Source of the DNA: Allorhodopirellula heiligendammensis
GTDB lineage: Bacteria > Planctomycetota > Planctomycetia > Pirellulales > Pirellulaceae
Assembly (NCBI RefSeq): GCF_007860105.1
Contig: NZ_SJPU01000002.1
Span: forward strand, 2,509,882 to 2,573,881
DNA length: 64,000 nt
Direction of reading: 5' to 3'
In this document: piece by piece, positions 34,817 to 43,322 of the stretch
Position numbering within the stretch: position 1 is the first letter of the stretch
Layout: every line of letters starts with the position of its first letter
Made by a program: the position numbers and the translations under genes
The notes under the pieces: generated by a model
Told to the model about the DNA's origin: nothing
Databases searched by the model: none
Seen by the model: only the letters and a program-made list of their open reading frames with translations

Positions 34817-36667
34817 ATGGCATCCGACCCCGCACTTTCCGAATCGCCGCAAGTCCAAACCGCGTTGACTGCCGTCGAGATGGCTTGCCAGGATGGGAAA
34901 ATCACAGCCGGTGCGGTAGAGAACATCCGCTGCTGGTTGACCGAAAACCGCTATCGTGATTACCGAGAGAGCGTTCTGCGGCACATCTCCGACCAGCAGT
35001 GGCAGAAACTCGATGACGTCTTCTGGACGATTATTCCGTTCGGTACCGGTGGCCGCCGGGGGCGGATGTACGAGATTGGCTCCAACGCGATCAATGATCG
35101 TACGATTGGTGAGAGTGCTCAGGGCCTGGCCGATTACGTCGTCCAATATCATGGCGGAAAAAAATCACTGTCATGTGCCATCGCGTACGACACTCGACAC
35201 CGCTCACGACACTTTACGGAATTGTGTGCTGAGATCATGGTGGCCGCGGGCATCAATGTGTATCTGCTTGATGACTACCGGGCGACACCACAACTTTCCT
35301 TTGCGGTTCGCCATCTCCAGTGCGACTGTGGGATCATGGTGACAGCCAGCCACAACCCGCCGAGCGATAATGCGGTGAAGGTATACTGGTCCAGCGGCGC
35401 TCAGGTGTTGCCGCCCCACGACAAAGCGATCATCGAAGGTGTGATGAATTGCCAGGAGATCAAGCGGGCAAATTTCGAGCAAGCGCTGGCTGACGGACAG
35501 GTTGAAATAGTTACCGACCGCATCGATGCCGCCTACATCGACGCTGCGTCGGAATGTCGCTTCCCCGGCCCGCGAGATGTGCGAATCCTGTATTCACCCT
35601 TGCATGGCGTCGGCGAGGCCGCCGTGGTTCCGCTGCTGCAGCGGGATGGATTTGAAGACGTCGTGGTTTACGAGCCTCATCGCCAGCCCAACGGCGACTT
35701 CCCCAACGTGCCCGGACACGTATCGAACCCGGAAAACAAAGCGGTCTTCGAGAAACCGATCGAGCAGGCCCGACAAGAGGGTTTCGATCTCATCATGGCA
35801 ACGGATCCCGATTGCGATCGGCTGGGCGTGGCCGCGCCGCTGGGCACCGATTCCAAGGGTCCTTGGAGCACCTTCACCGGGAACCAAATCGCCGCCTTGC
35901 TCGCGAACTTCATACTCGATAAAGCGGCTGCGGCGGGAACGATCAACGACCAATCGTATGTCGTCAAGACGCTCGTCACGAGCGAATTGGTACGCCGGAT
36001 TGCGACCGCCCATCAGGTCCGCTGCGTGGGCGATTTATTGGTCGGTTTCAAATACATTGCGGAAACCATGGACCACGAGGGACCGGAAAACTTTCTGTAC
36101 GGTTGTGAAGAGTCCCACGGATACCTCGTTGGCTCCTATGCACGTGACAAAGACGGGGCGGTGGCCTGCATGTTAATGAGCGAGCTAGCCGCTGAACTCA
36201 AAGCCAAGGGGCAGTCCATGCACGATTACCTTGGCGAGCTATACCGGCAACACGGTCTGCACCGCGAAGATTTGATCAACGTATTCATGGAGGGCAGCGA
36301 GGGCATGGCCGCTATGAAATCGCTGATGAAGGCGTTTCGAGAGAATCCGCCCCGCAGTCTCGGCGGCATGACAGTCGCGTATGTCCGCGACTATGAATCT
36401 CAAACGCGAACAACACTAGGCGATTCTCCTGTCGTCGATTCGCTACAGGGCCCGGTCGGCAACTTGATTATCCTCGACATGATGGAGGAAGGCAACTACG
36501 TGGCGGTCCGTCCGAGCGGTACGGAACCCAAAGTCAAGTTCTACATATTCACGCGATTGGATGCGATCGAGTCTCAAGATCTGGAGGCCGCAGACACCCG
36601 GCTAATTGATCGGATCGCCGCCCTCGAAGAAGACGTGCGAGATTTCGCAAGGATCAGTGTCGTTTAG
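34817..36667 (+). CDS. phosphoglucomutase/phosphomannomutase (alpha-D-phosphohexomutase)
   Basis: This 616-residue enzyme interconverts hexose 1- and 6-phosphates. The active-site serine is S178 in VTASHNPPSDNAVKVYW, metal is bound by MATDPDCDRLG, sugar is recognised near GCEESHGYLVG, and phosphate by RPSGTEPKVKFY near the end. The length and the G-C-E-E-S-H-G motif resemble the long PGM2-like type rather than the shorter ManB type. It starts at an ATG 16 codons inside a longer open frame. It should feed glucose- or mannose-1-phosphate into the nucleotide sugars that the polysaccharide locus uses. Confidence 0.94.
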   Translation: MASDPALSESPQVQTALTAVEMACQDGKITAGAVENIRCWLTENRYRDYRESVLRHISDQQWQKLDDVFWTIIPFGTGGRRGRMYEIGSNAINDRTIGESAQGLADYVVQYHGGKKSLSCAIAYDTRHRSRHFTELCAEIMVAAGINVYLLDDYRATPQLSFAVRHLQCDCGIMVTASHNPPSDNAVKVYWSSGAQVLPPHDKAIIEGVMNCQEIKRANFEQALADGQVEIVTDRIDAAYIDAASECRFPGPRDVRILYSPLHGVGEAAVVPLLQRDGFEDVVVYEPHRQPNGDFPNVPGHVSNPENKAVFEKPIEQARQEGFDLIMATDPDCDRLGVAAPLGTDSKGPWSTFTGNQIAALLANFILDKAAAAGTINDQSYVVKTLVTSELVRRIATAHQVRCVGDLLVGFKYIAETMDHEGPENFLYGCEESHGYLVGSYARDKDGAVACMLMSELAAELKAKGQSMHDYLGELYRQHGLHREDLINVFMEGSEGMAAMKSLMKAFRENPPRSLGGMTVAYVRDYESQTRTTLGDSPVVDSLQGPVGNLIILDMMEEGNYVAVRPSGTEPKVKFYIFTRLDAIESQDLEAADTRLIDRIAALEEDVRDFARISVV

Positions 36668-36874
36668 GGCCGCCTCCAGCAGATGGCGGGGGCTATGATC
36701 TTGCGGGGACTTTGATGTGGCGTGCTCAGACGCAGCAGCAGTCGGTTGGGCGCTGTCACCTCATGCCCTACCGAACTCGGCTCACCAAAACAAAATCTTG
36801 GCGGGGACAAAATTCTGGATGGGACAATGGGTCCCAACCTACGGTTACAACCAATATCAACAAGAGAAACACCG

Positions 36875-37771
36875 ATGAAGATACTGCTTGCCGTCGATGG
36901 ATCGGCCCACTCACTCGCTGCGTGTCGGTACTTGGCGACTTTTCCATTGCCTGCGTCGACCGAGGTGGAAATCTTGACGGTGGTCAATCCACCCGACGTG
37001 GTGCTCACCGGGCAAACGGAGCTTTGGTATCCACAGTTCATCGAGCACCAAGAGGAGATTTCACGGCAAGCAATCGAGTCGGCACGCGCTGCGATTAGCA
37101 AACTCGATGCGATGGTCACCTCCCACCAGATGACGGGACACATCGGCCACTGCATCGTCGAGCGAGCCAAGGAGCAGCAGGTCAATCTCGTTGTCGTTGC
37201 TGCCAAAGGACACTCCGCATTCGAACGAGTCTTGCTCGGCAGCGTCAGTGACTACGTCGCCACACATGCCACCTGCAGCGTGCTAGTGGTCCGTGTTCCA
37301 ACGACCTCCGATGGCCAACCCGCGCAGGACGTCGCCGCTGGAAACATCGGCAAAGCAATCATCGCGGTGGACGAACGAGAGGTATCGAATAAGCTGCTGG
37401 ATCGCATTTGCCAGTTCGCGTGGACCGCTGATCATCATCTCACTGCAGTCACGGCATCGGTCAAGCTGGAAGTATTCCGAGAGGATATTCTCGCGACGAC
37501 CATGGAAGAGGCTGCCCGGCGACGCACCATAGCGCGTCGTTGTGCCGACGCCGCCGCTGCACGATTTTCGGAGTGTGGTGCGAACGCAGAAGGGCACAGC
37601 ATCGAGGTCGAACACGTGGGGAAAGGGCTCGTTGAGTATGCTGCCCGAAGCCACAGCGACCTCATCGTTGTCGGCGACACCGGACGAGGGGCCATCTCGC
37701 GGATCTTCCTCGGGAGCACCTCTCGCTACGTCCTCCATCACGTCCACTGCAGCGTACTGATCGCTCGCTAA
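36875..37771 (+). CDS. tandem universal stress protein (two UspA domains)
   Basis: This 298-residue protein has two UspA-like domains. The first opens MKILLAVDGSAHSLAACRYL and closes with VVAAKGHSAFERVLLGSVSDYV and HATCSVLVVR. The second starts near residue 160 (AIIAVDEREVSNKLL) and ends VVGDTGRGAISRIFLGSTSRYV, CSVLIAR. Only the second keeps the clear G-x2-G-x9-G-S/T ATP-binding pattern (GDTGRGAISRIFLGST); in the first the G-x-G part is altered, so it may bind no nucleotide. The ATG at 36875 is preferred over an upstream frame start, because the domain begins there. Function in stress response is inferred from the family. Confidence 0.9.
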   Translation: MKILLAVDGSAHSLAACRYLATFPLPASTEVEILTVVNPPDVVLTGQTELWYPQFIEHQEEISRQAIESARAAISKLDAMVTSHQMTGHIGHCIVERAKEQQVNLVVVAAKGHSAFERVLLGSVSDYVATHATCSVLVVRVPTTSDGQPAQDVAAGNIGKAIIAVDEREVSNKLLDRICQFAWTADHHLTAVTASVKLEVFREDILATTMEEAARRRTIARRCADAAAARFSECGANAEGHSIEVEHVGKGLVEYAARSHSDLIVVGDTGRGAISRIFLGSTSRYVLHHVHCSVLIAR

Positions 37772-38043
37772 GACGCGCCGAAAGTGCACGACTGCGCCAT
37801 CTTTAACGCTTAGTACAATTCCGTGGATTATCCAGGGGCCTGCCAGCCCCATGGCAATCTATTCGGATTACGCCGGTTCGTCACTGGCTCGCAGGCGTGC
37901 GATGCCATCTTTGGCTGAACTGCCATGAATGTTATGCCGATTCTACGCATAGCTCCGCTTGAAACGTCAGGCTGATGCAAGCTGGGCGCGAGCGCTCCTG
38001 GAAAGGTCAGGTCTAGGCTGGCGGAAATGGAAAACGAACAATC

Positions 38044-39657
38044 ATGCAATCGCTCAATCGACAAGGATGCATCGCAGCGATCGTGATGTTCGTGACATCA
38101 GTGACCTGTTTGTCCGGCTGCCGGTTCTACAACGGCTTCTTAAAACCGGTGGGTCCCGACTATTGCCCGCCCGCGACGCCGATCGCTGCGCAATGGATTG
38201 ACCAGACCAACCCAGCTGTCATCAGTGATTCGCAAGGAGTCGACGACGACGCTTGGTGGCACGTCTTCAACGACCAGATGCTGGCACAGCTGGTCGACAG
38301 CGCTCGGCAGCAAAACCTGACACTGCGGATCGCATACAACCGAGTGGTGCAAGCTCGATATCAACGGCAAATTGCTGCGAGTAGGCTCTTCCCACAACAC
38401 CAGCAGATCCGCGGTGACTACAGCCGTGACCAGATCAGCACGACGACGATACCACAGAGTCTCGATCCGCCTGGATTTCTACCGCGGTCATTTGACAGTT
38501 GGTCCACCGGATTCGATGCCTCTTGGGAAATCGATGTATGGGGCAAGTACCGTCGAAATCTACAGGCAGCCGACGCTGAATTGGCGGCATCGGGCGACGA
38601 CTACCACGACGTGTTGGTGACTCTGATCGCTGAGACAGCTGCGACCTACATCGAGATTCGAACGCTGCAGGAGCGGTTGGCTTTAACAGCAGCCAACGTC
38701 GAAACCCAGCAAAAATCACTCGATCTAGCCCGCCGTCGGCTTGAGGGTGGAGTTGCCACCGGGTTAGATGTTGATCAAGCCCAGGCTAACTTGTCCGCAA
38801 CCCAAGCATCTGTCTACAGTTTGAGAACTCAACTGCGTCAAGCAGTGATTTCGCTTTGCATTCTGCAGGGCATCCCGCCAACCGATTTGTTGCCCGAGTT
38901 AGGCAGCGCTCCGATCCCCATGGCCCCCCGTGAAGTCGCCGTCGGAATCCCAGCCGAACTGCTTCGCCGCCGCCCTGATGTGCGGGCTGCGGAACGGCAA
39001 GCCGCTGCCGAAAGCGCCAGAATTGGCATCGCTGCGGCAGAGATGTTTCCCAGCTTTGCCATTTCCGGATCGATCGGTGTGGCTTCCGAAGAACTCGTCG
39101 ACCTGTTTGGTGCCTCCAGCGTAACCGGTGGTGTGGGACCTGGATTCCAATGGAACGTGTTGAACTACGGACGGCTTCTTGCCCGAGTCGATGGCCAAAC
39201 CGCCAGATTCCGAGAGGCGGTATTGAATTATCAGGAAACGGCGCTGCAGGCCAACGCTGACGTTGAAAATTCGCTAGTGGCGTTCCTGAATTCACAGCAA
39301 CAGGAAGTGCAGTTACACGACGCCGTAGAGGCGACTCGGCAAGCGGTGACCACCGCTAACCAAGAGTACCAGGGAGGCACGGCAGACTTCAATCGTGTGT
39401 TCGTGATGGAACGTCTGCTTGTCGCTCAGGAGAACCAATTGGCGGAGGTACGCGGTGACGTCGCAACCAACCTAGTGTCTGTCTACAAGGCAATCGGGGG
39501 CGGCTGGCAGGTTGACTGGCGAAACTACCTTCCCATGATCGAGATCGATAATTTCCCCGTCGAGATGATCGAAGAGCCCGTCTTCATTGAGTCCCTTCCG
39601 CTAACGCAATTGACAGGACGGTCTCCACCCCCGCCTGTTGAACGCCATGACCGTTAG
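38044..39657 (+). CDS. outer-membrane efflux lipoprotein (TolC/OprM-NodT family)
   Basis: This 537-residue protein has a lipoprotein signal with lipobox LSGC (about residues 23-26). The NodT-type start KPVGPDYCPPATPI follows, then two repeats of the outer-membrane efflux domain, with WEIDVWGKYRRNLQAADAE and, in the second, IPAELLRRRPDVRAAERQAA and SGSIGVASEEL. It should form a trimeric channel through the outer membrane. Its stop overlaps the convergent HlyD-like gene stop by four bases (39654-39657), so the two genes are tightly paired though on opposite strands. This suggests one tripartite export system. Confidence 0.92.
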   Translation: MQSLNRQGCIAAIVMFVTSVTCLSGCRFYNGFLKPVGPDYCPPATPIAAQWIDQTNPAVISDSQGVDDDAWWHVFNDQMLAQLVDSARQQNLTLRIAYNRVVQARYQRQIAASRLFPQHQQIRGDYSRDQISTTTIPQSLDPPGFLPRSFDSWSTGFDASWEIDVWGKYRRNLQAADAELAASGDDYHDVLVTLIAETAATYIEIRTLQERLALTAANVETQQKSLDLARRRLEGGVATGLDVDQAQANLSATQASVYSLRTQLRQAVISLCILQGIPPTDLLPELGSAPIPMAPREVAVGIPAELLRRRPDVRAAERQAAAESARIGIAAAEMFPSFAISGSIGVASEELVDLFGASSVTGGVGPGFQWNVLNYGRLLARVDGQTARFREAVLNYQETALQANADVENSLVAFLNSQQQEVQLHDAVEATRQAVTTANQEYQGGTADFNRVFVMERLLVAQENQLAEVRGDVATNLVSVYKAIGGGWQVDWRNYLPMIEIDNFPVEMIEEPVFIESLPLTQLTGRSPPPPVERHDR

Positions 39658-40802
39658 AATGGCAATGGATACAACCAGTTCCCCCAACTGTAAGCCCGAA
39701 TTTCGATCTTGCGAAACGGCTTGAGCGATGTGTTGTTGCCTGTATAGATCGCCACAGCCCCTTGCCCCCCAGCACTTAGGCGGTCAATTTTGTCTGCGTC
39801 CATGCGAATTTGGACCGCAAACTTTCCTTTGGGTATCGGTTGAGCTCCGAATTCTGGCAAGTTTGCTGACGGTGTCATCTGACCTTGACCCGTCGCCCAC
39901 CAGATCGCTTCTACTTTTCCATTGAAGATATATCCTGGGAAAAAGTCCAGGGCGACTTCGACGTCTTGGCCGGGCTTAACGTACTTCAAGTGTTCCTGCC
40001 AGAAGGGAGCCAACACATACGGATCTTCGTCGCAGATGAAGCTGGCGATCGCCCCCATGCGGAGCGCGCCCACTACAAGTCCAGGCCGCGCCTGGAGGTT
40101 AATCACGAATCCATCTTCGGGGGCGTAGATCGTGGTTTGTTCCAAGTAGTATTCCGCCTGCTGCAACTTGGCCTGGATCTCAGCGACTTGCGTATTCACA
40201 CCGTCGATATCGGATTCGTACGCGAGACGTGCCTTCTTGACGTTCGCGCGGCTTTCGGCAATCGAAGCTTGTGCACTGGCAAGATTGGTTTGCCATTGCT
40301 GGAGAGATTCCACTCTCGCCGCACCCGTCTTCGTCAAGCCTTCAAATCGAGCTACCTGCTCGGTGGCAAACGCTTCCTGGCTTTTCGATATCTCAAGATC
40401 CGCCTCGGCAGCTTCAATGTCGACTTGCAGAACCTTTACGTTTTGCTCCGCCGCCGCAAGCGACGCTTTGAGTTCGTTGACCTGATAGGTGTATAGCCGA
40501 TCGTCGAACCGAAACAGCGGATCCCCCTTCTTGACGGGCACGTTGGGTTTCACCAACACCTCTGTTAGCAGTGTTGGTTCAGGCAGTCGGGGTACTAACT
40601 GAATCGTTCGCCGAATAATGGTCGCATCGATCGAGTAGGGCTGATTGAATCGCAATAAGATGAAGAAAAAAAGCGCGACGTGGCCGCCGATGAACACCGT
40701 GCACACACCCCACGCGGGCGTGAATTTACGAACCTTGAATTTAAAGAAAAACAGCCAACAGAAGATGGCGTAGACGAACGCCATGGCGAGTGCAACAACC
40801 AT
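39654..40802 (-). CDS. HlyD-family membrane fusion protein (YiaV/YibH-like)
   Basis: This 382-residue protein has two membrane segments near the N-terminus (about residues 3-20 and 30-52), a lipoyl-like domain (LVKPNVPVKKGDPLFRFDD), a long coiled-coil hairpin (about 105-210), and a beta-barrel part (YAPEDGFVINLQARPGLVVG). This matches the periplasmic adaptors of E. coli YiaV and YibH type. These act together with a DUF3302 protein, which is exactly the neighbour eight bases upstream. No inner-membrane pump of the RND or MFS class is adjacent, so what energises transport is unclear. Export partner is probably the convergent efflux lipoprotein. Confidence 0.9.
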   Translation of the reverse strand: MVVALAMAFVYAIFCWLFFFKFKVRKFTPAWGVCTVFIGGHVALFFFILLRFNQPYSIDATIIRRTIQLVPRLPEPTLLTEVLVKPNVPVKKGDPLFRFDDRLYTYQVNELKASLAAAEQNVKVLQVDIEAAEADLEISKSQEAFATEQVARFEGLTKTGAARVESLQQWQTNLASAQASIAESRANVKKARLAYESDIDGVNTQVAEIQAKLQQAEYYLEQTTIYAPEDGFVINLQARPGLVVGALRMGAIASFICDEDPYVLAPFWQEHLKYVKPGQDVEVALDFFPGYIFNGKVEAIWWATGQGQMTPSANLPEFGAQPIPKGKFAVQIRMDADKIDRLSAGGQGAVAIYTGNNTSLKPFRKIEIRAYSWGNWLYPLPF

Positions 40803-40810
40803 AACCTAGA

Positions 40811-41203
40811 TTACTCCTGTGACTTTCGGTCTTGTTCGGTGTCACTGGATTCTGATCCATCAGCGATAGACCTCGGTTCGGATTCGTGCTCAGGCTTCGA
40901 TGAGGGATCAACGACAGTAGCGACAGCTGTCTGTCCCTCGACTGCCGCCTCCTCCTTCGGGAACCTGCGTATGTCAACGACCTCCGTTGGCTTGAACGCC
41001 CACAGAAAGGCCTGGATCCAAGACACGCCACCGAGAAACCCCAACCATCCCATCACATAGATCGCATCGGCGTCTGGGTGATTTCGCTTTCGAGCGATCC
41101 TTCCGGGCAACCCAAGAATCAGACACATCACCGTCAAAACGCCAGCCACAATAGTCAGTATCGCCGCGAAGGTGAGATAGTCGTAGAATCCGATCGGCGG
41201 CAT
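40811..41203 (-). CDS. DUF3302 family inner-membrane protein (YiaW/YibI-like)
   Basis: The 130-residue product has two hydrophobic segments (YLTFAAILTIVAGVLTVMC at about 9-27 and MGWLGFLGGVSWIQAFLW at about 51-68). A loop with LPGRIARKRNHPDADAI separates them, followed by an acidic, Ser/Glu-rich tail. This is the layout of DUF3302 proteins such as YiaW and YibI, which in E. coli are encoded beside YiaV or YibH. Eight bases separate it from the HlyD-like gene. It is probably an accessory subunit of that adaptor; a direct biochemical role is unknown. Confidence 0.88.
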   Translation of the reverse strand: MPPIGFYDYLTFAAILTIVAGVLTVMCLILGLPGRIARKRNHPDADAIYVMGWLGFLGGVSWIQAFLWAFKPTEVVDIRRFPKEEAAVEGQTAVATVVDPSSKPEHESEPRSIADGSESSDTEQDRKSQE

Positions 41204-41461
41204 GGCTTCGTTGCTCCGCGAGTTCCTGTTGGGCAGCGCGATGGCGCTACCGGATACCGACCGACTTTACTTGGGGCGTTGCCGAAATCTATTTGCTGCT
41301 TGGTGAAATGGTGAAACAACGCAGCACCTCAGGCCTGACAATCGATACGATCCGCATCGACCGTCATCGCCGGGCCCCTCACGAAACGTCGTGGCCTCCA
41401 ACCGGCGCAACTAGCGGCGTGTTGTCTGATCCGTGTGGGCGAATTTCACGGCCCCTCAACT

Positions 41462-41809
41462 CTACTTAGGATGCCGGTCGAACCGCGTCCGCATTTTCTC
41501 CACATCAGCCAGCGCGCGCGCCGCGATGCCCACGATGAGCCCGATGAAAACCATGCCGATAACACCAATCAGCACTGCGACCAAGCGTCCCAGAGGGGTA
41601 TGTGGGACGATCTCGCCATAGCCAATCGTCAGCCCCGTAATGCAGGCGAAATAAATAGCGAGGTCAAGATCGAGATCTTCAGTGAACGAGAAGATGACAC
41701 CCCCACCGAAGACTAGACAGATCAGGCAAAACAGCACCTCGCGAACCAGCATCGTGTAGTGAACAAAACGTCTGACAAAAATGCGAAATACTTTTACTCG
41801 TCGAAACAT
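41462..41809 (-). CDS. two-TM potassium channel protein
   Basis: This 115-residue inner-membrane protein has two helices (about residues 22-42 and 73-97) around a pore loop with the selectivity filter T61-I-G-Y-G65 (TIGYGE). This is the basic KcsA-like pore module. There is no ligand-binding RCK domain or voltage-sensor part, so it may assemble as a simple tetramer. It lies 258 bp from the DUF3302 gene, and on the same strand, but probably has its own transcript. The basic N-terminus (MFRRVKVFRIFVRRF) should stay in the cytosol. Confidence 0.9.
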   Translation of the reverse strand: MFRRVKVFRIFVRRFVHYTMLVREVLFCLICLVFGGGVIFSFTEDLDLDLAIYFACITGLTIGYGEIVPHTPLGRLVAVLIGVIGMVFIGLIVGIAARALADVEKMRTRFDRHPK

Positions 41810-42169
41810 ACGGCGACTTTAGCACGGGCCAATGATCTGAAAAACGATCTGAAAAACGCGAGATGGCTTCGACGCATGACTCGTCGATGACACACAAATT
41901 GTAATAGCTAGTAAACAGAATGTCGGCGGTTTGCGTGTCAATGCACGATGGTGCGGCATTGCTCCCTGCCTGTGATTGAAATGATACTGATTCTCGTGGC
42001 AGCATGGCCACCGATCGGTATCCCGTGGTGACGCAAGAAAATCAAAATGCGCCCAAATCGCCGTTGCAAACCAGTACAATGGTTCCCACCCTTCCCCCTG
42101 CGGCATGTCCTTCATGGATTGAACCTCGATCACGTCGCTTCACCTGATACTCTTTCCCCAACGAACTCA
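41810..42169. other. 360-bp divergent intergenic region
   Basis: It separates the K+ channel gene (-) from the SUMF1-like gene (+) and should hold both promoters. The only feature seen is an exact 12-bp tandem duplication, GATCTGAAAAAC, at 41834-41857, about 25 bases upstream of the channel start codon. A longer frame for the downstream gene starts at 42047, but lacks a signal peptide. Confidence 0.5.
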
Positions 42170-43255
42170 ATGGCTCGTTTCTGCTTCATCGGTTTTCTGC
42201 TGCTTTGTTGGATCGCTACGACCGGGAGACTGTTCTCAGATCCGCCGCGTCGCCAAATCGTTTCGAGCGACAACAGAGAATTGATTCAAAAAATTCACGA
42301 TTTCATTCGTGAAACGACTGGTGACGTGAACGAGGTTCCGATGACGAATTATCGCGAGACGATACCGGCGACGGGCGCCGCCTTTGACATGGTCGCGATC
42401 CCGGCTGGCCGATTCACGTTCGGAGCCGACGATACCGACGCGGATGCCGAGGATTCTGAAAAACCGGCGGTCGAGGTCAACATTTCACCGTTTTGGATGG
42501 GCCGCTGCGAAGTCACCTGGGACGAATATGAACCGTTCATGATCACTCAAGTTGATCGAAAGAAGCACGGCGGCCGTATCGACTTCGATGCCAACGTGCA
42601 TGCGGTCGTCGATGGCATTAGCCAACCGACGCCCCCGTATACAGAAATGAGTTTTGGGATGGGCCAGTCGGGTTTTCCCGCAATCAGCATGACGCATCAC
42701 GCCGCCAATAAGTACTGTCAGTGGCTGTCTGCTCAAACAGGCCACTTCTATCGCTTGCCGACCGAGGCAGAATGGGAATATGCATGCCGCGCTGGCACAA
42801 ACACGCCCTACTCATTCGGCGACGACGCGTTGGAAGACTATGCATGGTACTACGACAACAGCAACGACAAATATCAAAAGGTCGGTACGCGTAAACCAAA
42901 CCCATGGGGTCTGCATGATATGCACGGGAATGTCGCTGAATGGGTTGCCGATGCCTTCCAGCCCAACCATCGAGGCACCGCGACGGGCGCGCAGGATCCG
43001 TTGATCCTCCCTCAAACGCTGTATCCGCGTTGCGTGCGGGGCGGCAGCTGGGACGATGATCCGGAAAATCTACGAAGCACCGCCCGCCGCGGAAGTGATT
43101 CCAGTTGGAAGGATCAAGATCCTCAACTGCCTCGCAGCATGTGGTATCACACCGACGCCCAGTGGTTGGGCTTTCGGGTTGTTCGCCCCCTGGACGTACC
43201 GGACGCGGATACAATGGACGCATTCTGGAATTCGGCGACCGGGTTTAGCGATTAG
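42170..43255 (+). CDS. exported SUMF1/FGE-domain protein lacking the FGE cysteines
   Basis: The 361-residue product has a signal peptide (about residues 1-20, CFIGFLLLCWIAT) and a formylglycine-generating-enzyme fold. VAIPAGRFTFGADD starts the domain, RLPTEAEWEYACRAG and NPWGLHDMHGNVAEWV are its core motifs, and CVRGGSWDDDPENLRSTARR lies near the end. Human FGE carries catalytic Cys336 and Cys341 in this last segment. Here their positions are acidic or other residues, so it should not convert sulfatase cysteines to formylglycine. It is probably a binding or regulatory protein of the same fold, like many SUMF1-domain proteins of planctomycetes. The start is chosen for the signal peptide. Confidence 0.88.
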   Translation: MARFCFIGFLLLCWIATTGRLFSDPPRRQIVSSDNRELIQKIHDFIRETTGDVNEVPMTNYRETIPATGAAFDMVAIPAGRFTFGADDTDADAEDSEKPAVEVNISPFWMGRCEVTWDEYEPFMITQVDRKKHGGRIDFDANVHAVVDGISQPTPPYTEMSFGMGQSGFPAISMTHHAANKYCQWLSAQTGHFYRLPTEAEWEYACRAGTNTPYSFGDDALEDYAWYYDNSNDKYQKVGTRKPNPWGLHDMHGNVAEWVADAFQPNHRGTATGAQDPLILPQTLYPRCVRGGSWDDDPENLRSTARRGSDSSWKDQDPQLPRSMWYHTDAQWLGFRVVRPLDVPDADTMDAFWNSATGFSD

Positions 43256-43322
43256 ATCCCGATGAGAAGATTTTGACTTCCGTTTTAGTTTTGTTTATTT
43301 CGATCCAATCAGGGAATAGTTC

